In this document: positions 1 through 5,759 of the stretch, one piece after another | Layout of the letters: each line of letters starts with the position of its first letter | How positions within the stretch are numbered: the first letter of the stretch is position 1 | Assembly: GCA_017556565.1 (NCBI GenBank) | Contig: JAFYMQ010000056.1 | Location: 1 to 5,759 of the forward strand | From: Clostridia bacterium | GTDB taxonomy: Bacteria > Bacillota > Clostridia > Oscillospirales > Butyricicoccaceae | Direction: 5' to 3' | DNA length: 5,759 bases | Program-made: the position numbers and the translations under genes | Notes under the pieces: model-generated | What the model was told of the DNA's origin: nothing | Database searches by the model: none | Seen by the model: only the letters and a program-made list of their open reading frames with translations

Positions 1-113
1 GCAAAACGAACGTCTACGTTGCTTTTGTCCTTGATTATGCTGTTATATTCACCGCCTGTATATCTTGCGGGTTTGCGTACTCTTTCCAGACAGGCTGTAA
101 GTTTGTCGTTCAT
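1..113 (-). CDS. N-terminus of a TIGR03960-like fused radical SAM protein (partial)
   Basis: Only the first 37 complete codons are inside the window; the gene continues past the left edge. The start is ATG at 113, preceded by GGAGGAGCT (minus strand, 114-122), a strong ribosome binding site with slightly short spacing. The peptide begins MNDKLTACLERV and contains RKPARYTGGEYNSI followed by DVRFA. From memory, this matches the N-terminus of the large uncharacterised B12-binding/radical SAM family TIGR03960, where it leads into a conserved FPDTYEIGMSHLG-type stretch. The radical SAM CxxxCxxC motif would lie outside the window, so catalysis cannot be judged. In many Clostridia this gene lies beside a site-2 protease on one side and a DUF2344 gene, ribonuclease G and rplU on the other. 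The protease here, 50 nt upstream, fits that order. The family's function is not established. The family call is fairly confident despite the short length. Confidence 0.75.
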   Translation of the reverse strand, partial: MNDKLTACLERVRKPARYTGGEYNSIIKDKSNVDVRF

Positions 114-139
114 AGCTCCTCCATATACACATTTATTCT

Positions 140-167
140 ATTATATAATAAGACTTTTTTGAGTCAT
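140..167 (-). promoter_or_regulatory. Possible sigma-A promoter for the radical SAM gene
   Basis: On the minus strand, a perfect TATAAT (+ coordinates 140-145) lies 16 nt downstream of ATGACT (162-167), which matches TTGACA at four of six positions. The -35 overlaps the last codons of the upstream protease gene. Transcription would begin around 133, leaving about 20 nt before the ATG at 113, which includes the ribosome binding site. The region is AT-rich, so a chance match is quite possible, and read-through from the protease gene would also supply expression. Confidence 0.3.
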
Positions 168-709
168 TGTAAAGAAGATTTCCCCACCAAACTGACAAAA
201 ACACCGATTCCGGCAGCAAAAACCGTAAAGTTTCCCCCACTCCACACCGAATACAGTCCCAACAGGCACAAAATCAGCCCCACAATAACACTTGATATAA
301 CTAAAAACTTTGTTGTGCCGCCGCAAACCGAGCGCAGAATACAGCCGCCGTCAAAGGGCACAGATGGCAGCATATTCATAACAGACAAGCCAAAAGACAC
401 CCATGCAAATAGCTCAAATCCCAAGTAATGTCCTGCAATCGCCGATATCGCACCCGCACACGGCCCGGCTATGTACACCAGTATCTCCTGCCTGAGCGAC
501 AGATTTGACCCACTGCAGCTTATACACGCACCCACCGATGATACAGAAGCGCCCAGCATATTGCCTCCGGTAATTTTTATAGCCAACATATGCCCGCACT
601 CGTGAATCAGCATGGCAAGCACGATCGCAATAGCCGTGGCCGAGTTTTCCAGCGCAAATACAACGCAGCCGAGCAGCACAAAGGGAAATAAAAAAGCAGA
701 TTTGTTCAT
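164..709 (-). CDS. Site-2 protease family (M50) membrane zinc protease, SpoIVFB-like
   Basis: This is a polytopic membrane metalloprotease of 181 residues from the ATG at 709. The zinc-binding motif HECGH is at residues 36-40, inside the second hydrophobic segment. The second family motif, NMLPSVPFDGG, is at 112-122, with Asp120 the expected third metal ligand. An AGP motif is at 81-83. Hydrophobic segments are near residues 5-20, 24-44, 76-97, 100-115, 136-153 and 158-176. It has no C-terminal CBS domain, unlike the 288-residue Bacillus SpoIVFB, and no spoIVFA-like gene lies beside it. SpoIVFB cleaves pro-sigma-K in the mother-cell membrane. The neighbouring spoIVA, and a radical SAM gene that elsewhere sits in the spoIVFB-rplU region, make that role plausible but unproven; it may cleave another substrate. 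An upstream in-frame TTG at 730 would add seven residues. I prefer the ATG because the TTG lies in the loop of the spoIVA terminator, although Shine-Dalgarno support for the ATG is weak (GGA about 9 nt upstream). Confidence 0.85.
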   Translation of the reverse strand: MNKSAFLFPFVLLGCVVFALENSATAIAIVLAMLIHECGHMLAIKITGGNMLGASVSSVGACISCSGSNLSLRQEILVYIAGPCAGAISAIAGHYLGFELFAWVSFGLSVMNMLPSVPFDGGCILRSVCGGTTKFLVISSVIVGLILCLLGLYSVWSGGNFTVFAAGIGVFVSLVGKSSLQ

Positions 710-712
710 AAT

Positions 713-740
713 AAAAAATCCGGGGAGCAAATGCTCCCCT
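713..740 (-). terminator. Rho-independent terminator after spoIVA
   Basis: On the minus strand, GGGGAGCA (732-739 in + coordinates) and TGCTCCCC (722-729) form a perfect 8-bp inverted repeat. It is most likely a 7-bp GC-rich stem with a four-base loop. Three bases (GGA) follow, then a run of six T (713-718). It starts 16 nt past the spoIVA stop codon, as expected for the end of the sipL-spoIVA transcript. The offset between stem and T-run makes it less than ideal. It also overlaps the region just upstream of the protease gene's ATG (709), so any read-through would supply protease mRNA. Confidence 0.7.
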
Positions 741-755
741 AATCGTATGATATGA

Positions 756-2231
756 TCAAAGAATAATGCAGATAAGACCGCCGCTGCCTTCGTTTATTAC
801 CCGCTCAAGGGTCTGTCTCAGCTTGGCTCTTGCCTCATCAGGCATTTTGTACAGCTTGTTATTAAGCCCTTCATTTACAAGCTCGCTGAGGGATTTGCCA
901 AAAATATTAGTGTCCCAGATCTTCTCGGGCGAATCCTCAAACTCAGACAACAGATACTGCACAAGGTCCTCGCTCTGCTTTTCCGAGCCGACTATAGGAT
1001 TGATCTCGGTCTCTATATCGGCCCGCATAAGATGGATACTCGGTGCGCTTGCTTTCAGCCTGACCCCCGATCTGCCGCCCTGTTTGATGATCTCGGGCTG
1101 CTCAAGTGTGAGCTCATGAGGTGCTGGCATTACAATGCCGTATCCCGTCTGTCTTACCTGCTCCAGAGCGCCGCTGATATGGGCATACTCTTCTCTGATA
1201 TTTGCGGTTTCACGCATGATCTCCATAAGATGCCCTTCGTTTTTGACCGTTATTCCGCTATATTCGGACAAGGTTTTGTAGAACAGTTGGGTTGGCATCT
1301 CAACCTGTGCAAAAATGCAGCCTTTTCCGGTGTCGATCTCCTTTATCAAAGCGTCGCTGATCAGTTCTCCGTCCTTGATACAAGCTACCGCTTGTGCGGC
1401 ATCCTGCATTTTGAGAGCATTCTCGCAGGTGTTCAGTATGCGGTTGTAGAGATCTTTTCTCAAGCGATCATGCTCGGGCAAATACATAATCCACTCAGGC
1501 AATGAAAAGCTATACTCCTTTACAGGAAATTGGTGCAGGATATTGGATATAATACCGTCAATTTCATCAGATTTTACCGACATGCAATTTACAGCTTTGC
1601 ACGGAACACCGTATTTTTCACTCAACTCATCCTGCAGCATAAGCGCTCTTTGTGACAACGGATCAACACAGTTTACAAGCACGCAAAACGGCTTGTTTAT
1701 CTCTTTCAGCTCGGCGATTATGCGCTCTTCAGCCGCTATGTAATCGGCTCTTTCAATGTCCCCGATAGACCCGTCTGTTGTGACAACTATCCCAACCGTC
1801 GAGTGTTCGCAGATAACCTTTTTGGTGCCCACCTCTGCTGCCTGAGCAAGAGGTATCTCGTGATCAAACCATGATGTAGTGATCATTCTGGGAGTGTCAT
1901 TTTCAAACTCCCCTACCGCACCCGGTATCATGTAGCCCACGCAGTCTATCATACGAACGTTAAAGCTGCATTTGTTGTCAAGGGTAATGTTTATTGCTTC
2001 CTCGGGCACAAACTTGGGCTCTGCGGTCATTATTGTTCTGCCAGAACCACTTTGGGGCAGCTCGTCTCTTGCACGCTCTTTAAGATAAATATCATCTATC
2101 TTGGGGATGACCATCTCTTCCATAAAGCTTTTGATAAAGGTCGACTTGCCACTTCTTACCGGCCCAACAACGCCGATATAGATATCTCCGCCCGTTCTCT
2201 CCGCTATATCACGATAAATATTGGTTTCCAC
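756..2231 (-). CDS. spoIVA: Stage IV sporulation protein A (spore coat morphogenetic ATPase)
   Basis: SpoIVA is the ATPase that polymerises irreversibly on the outer forespore membrane. It is anchored there by SpoVM in Bacillus and forms the basement layer on which the coat is built; it is also needed for the cortex. This 491-residue protein matches the usual length (492 in B. subtilis) and is recognisable end to end. It opens METNIYRDIAERTGGDIY. Walker A, GPVRSGKST, is at residues 23-31, with Lys29 for nucleotide contact. A DCVGY (DxxG-type) motif is at 96-100, and a TRAFAC GTPase-like N-terminal domain runs to about residue 240. The middle domain follows, then a C-terminal domain ending EGSGGLICIIL, which is nearly the B. 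subtilis terminus and is the part used for membrane targeting. The start is GTG at 2231, preceded by GGAGG with 7-nt spacing (2239-2243). It lies 14 nt after sipL, so the two genes are very probably co-transcribed. Residue 70 is Ala where I recall a second Thr (TT) in B. subtilis. Confidence 0.97.
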   Translation of the reverse strand: METNIYRDIAERTGGDIYIGVVGPVRSGKSTFIKSFMEEMVIPKIDDIYLKERARDELPQSGSGRTIMTAEPKFVPEEAINITLDNKCSFNVRMIDCVGYMIPGAVGEFENDTPRMITTSWFDHEIPLAQAAEVGTKKVICEHSTVGIVVTTDGSIGDIERADYIAAEERIIAELKEINKPFCVLVNCVDPLSQRALMLQDELSEKYGVPCKAVNCMSVKSDEIDGIISNILHQFPVKEYSFSLPEWIMYLPEHDRLRKDLYNRILNTCENALKMQDAAQAVACIKDGELISDALIKEIDTGKGCIFAQVEMPTQLFYKTLSEYSGITVKNEGHLMEIMRETANIREEYAHISGALEQVRQTGYGIVMPAPHELTLEQPEIIKQGGRSGVRLKASAPSIHLMRADIETEINPIVGSEKQSEDLVQYLLSEFEDSPEKIWDTNIFGKSLSELVNEGLNNKLYKMPDEARAKLRQTLERVINEGSGGLICIIL

Positions 2232-2238
2232 AGTTATT

Positions 2239-2243
2239 CCTCC
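2239..2243 (-). promoter_or_regulatory. Ribosome binding site deciding the GTG start of spoIVA
   Basis: Minus-strand GGAGG lies seven nt before the GTG at 2231 and inside the 14-nt gap after the sipL stop codon (2246-2248). It supports the non-ATG start and suggests translation of spoIVA directly behind sipL on one mRNA. Confidence 0.8.
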
Positions 2244-2245
2244 AC

Positions 2246-3760
2246 TTATTTCACAAAGGGTATCATAATCAATCTGTCACATGCTATCTTGCTCTCGTCA
2301 TCCATATCGTTTGCCGACATTATAGCCGAAACAGTTGTGCCGTAACACTTGGCAATTTCCCATACGGTCTCGTCTTTTTCGGGGTATCTGAGCACAAGAT
2401 TTCCCTTTGTGCATCTCTGTCTTGATTTGGATGTGTCGAGAACGCAGCTTGAGATCTGATCATAATATCTGCCGTTTTTTAACTTTGCCGACAGGTCTGC
2501 CTCGATTACTGCATTCAAATACGCATCCTCAACCGATACGCTAAGCGCCTTAACGGTGCAGCAGACAGAAGAATTGATAAGATTATCTGGCATTTCGGCG
2601 TCATTTTCTATGATCATACGTGCAGACTGCACGTTTCCAAGTCCGTCTTCGTACATAACGCTTACGTAAAACGCCATACCGATCTTATCTTTTGCATATC
2701 TGCACACCACGTAAGCGCAGCTGTCAATAACACGGTTCACACCATTGACCGTTTGCAGCCGCCCCTGCGCAGATACATGAGCATTGTAATCCGTATCACA
2801 CTGACCTATGTAGATCTTTTCGCTTACCGCGTCGGTTTCGTACACGGTACTGTAAAGGTCAAGCAGGAGCTTACCCTCAGTCTTTCTGTAGACAAAAACG
2901 TTGGCATCAGCGCTTGCTTCACACACAAGGCAGGTATTCGTATCATCTTTGGGGATAATCTGCGCATAACAATATTCGTTTGCAAAACGCAGTTCAACCA
3001 TATCAGACTCGGATACGTTGCGGCATTCCACCACCTGAGAAAATGGAAGAAGGTATTCTTTGCTGTCGATTTTTACCCCATCAAGCGCACATCCATACAT
3101 TGTCAGCCTGACGGTTCCTCTTACCATGATTTTGTTCTGCAGGATCTTGATCTCTTCTTTTTCCCACAGCCAATTCCATCTGGTAACTCTGGCAAATCTT
3201 GAGATTTCCTCGTCAGAAAGTCTTATTTCTTCTGTAAAGGTAATCTTCTTTTCAGCCATATCAATACAAGAGGTTTGTTCAATGTCCTCTGTCTTAACAT
3301 TGATGCCGTCACCGTGACTGCCGCAGGCATCTTCCGAAAGCTCGATATTCTCCATTCTGTATACTGCGACGTCGGACAATATTTTGGTTTTGATACGGAT
3401 CTTGCGGCTATTGAGCACCTCAACGGATGCGCTCAGCACACGTACGGTGACGGTAGCCGTATCATCGGGCAATCCTGCAGGAATATCCACTGAATAGCTG
3501 AACTTGGTTTCTGCATTGATAAGATACATATTCTCCGATGCCTGAGAGTCATAGTGGGTAAACGCTCTCAAATCCCCGCTTACACGCAGATTGCCCGAAA
3601 GCATGCTCTTTTCGGTAACTCTTGCCACAGCATGTGTGCAAATCTCCCTTTCGTAATCAGGGTTGCAATCAGGGACGATAACTTCCATGATTTCTTCTTT
3701 TATATCCCTTGCCGCGTAGACTTCTTTGTACCTGCCAAGCCGCTGTTTAAGTACCTCCAT
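2246..3760 (-). CDS. sipL: SipL-like spore coat morphogenetic protein (DUF3794 repeats plus LysM)
   Basis: In C. difficile, SipL is the SpoIVA-interacting protein that localises around the forespore and is required for coat encasement; its LysM domain contacts SpoIVA. This protein has 504 residues, close to the clostridial family. The first DUF3794 unit is at about residues 25-125, with the diagnostic VIVPDCNPD at 27-35 and a VEVLNSRKIRIKTKI stretch typical of this domain. Further DUF3794-like segments are near 185-290 and 330-430. A LysM domain occupies about 457-502 (ETVWEIAKCYGTTVSAIMSAN, ending LIMIPF). There is no signal peptide, as expected for a mother-cell cytosolic protein. An upstream ATG at 3847 keeps the frame open for 29 more residues. 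I chose 3760 because AAAGGAAG sits 7 nt before it, family similarity starts there, and the extension crosses the promoter. The gene directly precedes spoIVA, which supports the SipL call over other DUF3794/LysM proteins. Confidence 0.9.
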   Translation of the reverse strand: MEVLKQRLGRYKEVYAARDIKEEIMEVIVPDCNPDYEREICTHAVARVTEKSMLSGNLRVSGDLRAFTHYDSQASENMYLINAETKFSYSVDIPAGLPDDTATVTVRVLSASVEVLNSRKIRIKTKILSDVAVYRMENIELSEDACGSHGDGINVKTEDIEQTSCIDMAEKKITFTEEIRLSDEEISRFARVTRWNWLWEKEEIKILQNKIMVRGTVRLTMYGCALDGVKIDSKEYLLPFSQVVECRNVSESDMVELRFANEYCYAQIIPKDDTNTCLVCEASADANVFVYRKTEGKLLLDLYSTVYETDAVSEKIYIGQCDTDYNAHVSAQGRLQTVNGVNRVIDSCAYVVCRYAKDKIGMAFYVSVMYEDGLGNVQSARMIIENDAEMPDNLINSSVCCTVKALSVSVEDAYLNAVIEADLSAKLKNGRYYDQISSCVLDTSKSRQRCTKGNLVLRYPEKDETVWEIAKCYGTTVSAIMSANDMDDESKIACDRLIMIPFVK

Positions 3761-3767
3761 ATGATTT

Positions 3768-3775
3768 CTTCCTTT
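3768..3775 (-). promoter_or_regulatory. Ribosome binding site of sipL
   Basis: AAAGGAAG on the minus strand, seven nt upstream of the ATG at 3760. It fixes the sipL start there rather than at the in-frame ATG at 3847. Confidence 0.7.
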
Positions 3776-3796
3776 CGTAAACTGATTTCTGACTAA

Positions 3797-3825
3797 AATA
3801 TACTGATAATTAAAAGAAAATATGC
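3797..3825 (-). promoter_or_regulatory. Candidate sigma-E promoter for sipL-spoIVA
   Basis: On the minus strand, GCATATT (3819-3825) matches the -35 consensus of mother-cell sigma-E as known from Bacillus (KMATATT). Fourteen nt downstream is AGTATATT (3797-3804), which keeps the core TA, A and final T of the CATACAAT-like -10 but lacks its leading C. Predicted transcription start is near 3790, giving a leader of about 30 nt with the ribosome binding site. Sigma-E control of spoIVA and of C. difficile sipL is established, so the biology agrees. The surroundings are very AT-rich, which weakens the match. Confidence 0.5.
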
Positions 3826-3833
3826 TTTTTTTA

Positions 3834-3862
3834 TTGCAATTTTTCACGACTTTGTATATAAT
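3834..3862 (+). promoter_or_regulatory. Sigma-A promoter for tmcAL
   Basis: TTGCAA (3834-3839), a 17-nt spacer and a perfect TATAAT (3857-3862). Transcription would start near 3869, immediately before the ribosome binding site GAGGTG (3871-3876), giving a leader of only about 13 nt. A second, overlapping set, TTTTCA (3841-3846), 17 nt and TATAAT (3864-3869), also fits. It would start transcription inside the ribosome binding site, so the first is preferred. It diverges from the candidate sipL promoter, and the two -35 elements are 8 nt apart. Confidence 0.6.
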
Positions 3863-3881
3863 CTATAATTGAGGTGTTTCT

Positions 3882-5096
3882 GTGAAGATTTGCGGTATAG
3901 TGTGTGAATACAATCCTTTTCATAACGGTCATTATCTGCACATACAAAAGACCCGTGAGCTTCTCGGTGAGGACACTGCCGTTATATGCTGCATGTCTGG
4001 CAATTATGTCCAGCGCGGCGAACCGGCACTTTTGCCCAAGCACCTCCGAGCCGAAGCAGCTGTCCTCGGCGGCGCAGATTTGGTTATAGAACTTCCTTCT
4101 GCCTACTCCTTATTGTCGGCAGAAGGTTTTGCACGCTCTGGTGTGTATATTTTTAACGCATTGGACATTGTCACCGATATAACTTTTGGTGCAGAGAACT
4201 CGGATACAGAGCTGCTGTGTGATATAGCAGGATTACTGCGTGAGCACTCAATAGTCCAGCAGACACTTACCGAATTAAAAACCGGCATTTCCTACGCTGC
4301 CGCACGCGAAAAGGCTCTGTACACAGCCATCCGCGAAAAATCTTCGGTAATCTCCCACCCCAATAACATTCTCGCAATAGAGTACATAAAGGCGCTCAAT
4401 GAGCTGTCCTCGTCCATCACTCCCCACGCAATCGGCAGAATAGGCGCATCCCATGACAGTACCGAACAGTCGGACGGCACATGGTCTGCATCGGCAATAC
4501 GAAATGCGCTCTGCTCGGATGCATCCTGCAATCTTGATGCAATACGCGAATACGTCCCCGATGCATCATTTGATATACTTAAAGCCGCAGCAAAAAACGG
4601 CCTGTGCATGAATGACCGCGACAGCTTTGAGCGTCAGTGTTTTGCCTATCTGCTCAGACTGTCTGCACAGGATTACACAAACTATCCCGACGTAAGCGAA
4701 GGTCTCGAGCACAGAATATACAACGCAGTGAAAAACGCATCTTGCTGCGACGATATCCTCACCGCAGCAAAAACCCGCCGTTATCCTCTGTCGCGGATCA
4801 GACGCATACTTCTCAGGGCGTACTTGGGTATTACCCAGGAAATGTCCCTTGCGCCTCCTCCCTACTGCCGGGTTCTGGCATTCAACCAAACCGGTCAGCA
4901 GCTGTTGTCCAGACTCAGAGAGTCTTCAAATATCCCCGTCATCACCAAAACCGCGCATATTTCCAATCTCCCCGAGAGGGCAAAAACACTATTTAATATT
5001 GAATCACTGTCAACCGACTTGTACAACGCCGCTCTTCCCGCTCACAGCAGTTTTAGAGCAGGATACGAGTGGAGAGTCCAGCCGGTCAGACTTTGA
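3882..5096 (+). CDS. tmcAL: tRNA(Met) cytidine acetate ligase TmcAL (YlbM family)
   Basis: TmcAL uses ATP and acetate to make N4-acetylcytidine at wobble position 34 of elongator tRNA-Met, through an acetyl-adenylate intermediate. It is cytosolic. The 404-residue protein is close to the B. subtilis length (about 415). It opens with GIVCEYNPFHNGH, the family signature; HNGH at 14-17 is the HxGH nucleotidyltransferase motif. Other conserved stretches are MSGNYVQRGEPAL (38-50), PNNILAIEYIKAL (160-172), RIGASHD (186-192), SASAIR (202-207), KTRRYPLSRIRR (297-308) and the C-terminal TDLYNAA (378-384). The start is GTG at 3882, 5 nt after GAGGTG; it places the family signature exactly at the N-terminus. 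The gene has its own sigma-A-like promoter and is divergent from sipL. No terminator is visible in the 30 nt before rnfC, so read-through into rnfC is possible. Confidence 0.95.
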   Translation: MKICGIVCEYNPFHNGHYLHIQKTRELLGEDTAVICCMSGNYVQRGEPALLPKHLRAEAAVLGGADLVIELPSAYSLLSAEGFARSGVYIFNALDIVTDITFGAENSDTELLCDIAGLLREHSIVQQTLTELKTGISYAAAREKALYTAIREKSSVISHPNNILAIEYIKALNELSSSITPHAIGRIGASHDSTEQSDGTWSASAIRNALCSDASCNLDAIREYVPDASFDILKAAAKNGLCMNDRDSFERQCFAYLLRLSAQDYTNYPDVSEGLEHRIYNAVKNASCCDDILTAAKTRRYPLSRIRRILLRAYLGITQEMSLAPPPYCRVLAFNQTGQQLLSRLRESSNIPVITKTAHISNLPERAKTLFNIESLSTDLYNAALPAHSSFRAGYEWRVQPVRL

Positions 5097-5126
5097 GATA
5101 AATTATGAAAATCAGAGGTGAAATCG

Positions 5127-5759
5127 ATGGCACGCACCTTCAAGGGTGGTATACACCCTGACGGAATGAAAGAGCTGACAAACAGCAAACCTATCGAAAA
5201 ACTTGCGCCGCCGGAGTATGTCATTCTGCCTATCAGCATGCACATTGGCGCACCTTGCGAACCCCTGGTAAGCAAGGGCGACTATGTATACATGGGACAG
5301 AAGATCGCTGACAGCCCCGCTCCTGTATCGGCCCCCATCCATGCTTCCATCTCCGGAACAGTCAGGGATATCGTTCCCATGGCACATTCCAATGGCAGCA
5401 AGGTAATGTCCATTATCATCGACAACGATTATAAGGACGCTATGCACGAATCCGTGCAGCCCAAAGACCTGTCCACTATCACAACTGAGGAGTTCATCAG
5501 TGCAGTGAGAGAGGCCGGTATCGTCGGTCACGGCGGCGCCGCATTCCCCACACACATCAAGATTTCTTCCGGTATCGGCAAGGTTGACCGCTTGATCATC
5601 AATGCGGCCGAGTGTGAACCCTATATCACATCCGACCACAGAATCATGCTCGAGCGACCCGAAGAAGTCGCTGAGGGCGCAAAGCTTCTGCGCAAAATGT
5701 TCGGCGATATTGAAACTGCTATCTGTATCGAGAACAACAAGCAGAACGTTGTAGAAGGC
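5127..5759 (+). CDS. rnfC: Rnf electron transport complex subunit RnfC (N-terminal 211 residues)
   Basis: The Rnf complex couples electron transfer between reduced ferredoxin and NAD+ to Na+ or H+ export across the membrane. RnfC is the peripheral cytoplasmic subunit that handles NADH and carries FMN and Fe-S clusters. The open frame runs from ATG 5127 to the right edge with no stop. It begins MARTFKGGIHP, the standard RnfC opening. A barrel-sandwich-like region (about 25-100) contains PVSAPIHASISGTV. GHGGAAFPTH (134-143) is the NuoF-like glycine-rich nucleotide-binding motif, and LIINAAECEPYI is at 156-167. The [4Fe-4S] cysteine motifs expected further on lie outside the window. AGAGGTG (5114-5120) sits 6 nt before the ATG. 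In other genomes rnfC heads an rnfCDGEAB operon, so the rest is expected to the right. His135 replaces the Leu or Met I recall at that position. Confidence 0.95.
   Translation, partial: MARTFKGGIHPDGMKELTNSKPIEKLAPPEYVILPISMHIGAPCEPLVSKGDYVYMGQKIADSPAPVSAPIHASISGTVRDIVPMAHSNGSKVMSIIIDNDYKDAMHESVQPKDLSTITTEEFISAVREAGIVGHGGAAFPTHIKISSGIGKVDRLIINAAECEPYITSDHRIMLERPEEVAEGAKLLRKMFGDIETAICIENNKQNVVEG

Noticed and set aside
152..165. GACT...AGTC inverted repeat between the protease and radical SAM genes as a terminator
   Set aside because: Only a 4-bp stem with an A/T loop and no T-run directly after it on either strand; too weak to call.
1032..1505. A 157-codon plus-strand open frame inside spoIVA
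   Set aside because: It is antisense to a highly conserved gene, with no family resemblance.
2753..3202. A 149-codon plus-strand open frame inside sipL
   Set aside because: Its translation resembles no family I recognise, and the opposite strand carries the DUF3794 repeats.
3761..3847. A 29-residue N-terminal extension of SipL from the ATG at 3847
   Set aside because: The extension lies upstream of a good ribosome binding site, runs through the AT-rich promoter region, and precedes the point where family similarity begins.
5105..5161. A small 18-codon frame (ATG at 5105) ahead of and overlapping rnfC
   Set aside because: It has no ribosome binding site of its own, is out of frame with rnfC, and encodes no recognisable peptide; probably chance.
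5112..5639. A 175-codon minus-strand open frame opposite rnfC
   Set aside because: It is the antisense shadow of a confidently identified rnfC, has no recognisable domain, and its stop-free length follows from rnfC codon use.
1..5759. Mobile element, CRISPR, tRNA, riboswitch or defence/toxin system
   Set aside because: Every substantial stretch is accounted for by conserved chromosomal genes, the gaps are at most 121 nt, and no direct repeats, terminal inverted repeats or structured RNA motifs were seen by eye.

Overview
The window looks like chromosomal DNA from a spore-forming, anaerobic member of the Clostridia. Three observations point there: a SipL-type spore coat morphogenetic protein (DUF3794 repeats plus a C-terminal LysM; a clostridial protein not found in Bacillus), a full-length SpoIVA, and the start of an Rnf ferredoxin:NAD+ oxidoreductase gene. 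The moderate GC content and the gene mix would suit an Oscillospirales/Ruminococcaceae-type genome, but that placement is a guess.

Layout. The left two thirds (about 1-3760) is read leftward, in the order sipL, spoIVA, a site-2 protease of the SpoIVFB kind, and the first 37 codons of a fused radical SAM protein (TIGR03960-like). The sipL and spoIVA genes are only 14 nt apart and end in a hairpin-plus-T-tract terminator (713-740). The right third is read rightward: tmcAL (formerly ylbM), then 30 nt later rnfC, which runs off the right edge. The 121-nt space between sipL and tmcAL (3761-3881) holds two divergent promoter candidates. One is sigma-E-like and faces sipL; the other is sigma-A-like and faces tmcAL. 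No intergenic gap exceeds 121 nt.

How the genes fit together. SpoIVA is the ATPase that polymerises on the forespore surface as the basement layer of the coat. SipL is its known direct partner in Clostridioides difficile, so a shared transcript would co-produce the two subunits in the mother cell. The adjacent M50 protease could be SpoIVFB, which activates pro-sigma-K in the same compartment, but this rests on family and position only. TmcAL (tRNA wobble acetylation) and RnfC (ferredoxin/NADH redox and ion pumping) are housekeeping functions.

I see no mobile element, CRISPR array, tRNA/rRNA gene, riboswitch or defence system. The most interesting points are the sipL-spoIVA pairing, the spoIVA terminator sitting on the start region of the protease gene, and the divergent housekeeping/sporulation promoter region. 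I do not see strong evidence for a wholly new system.
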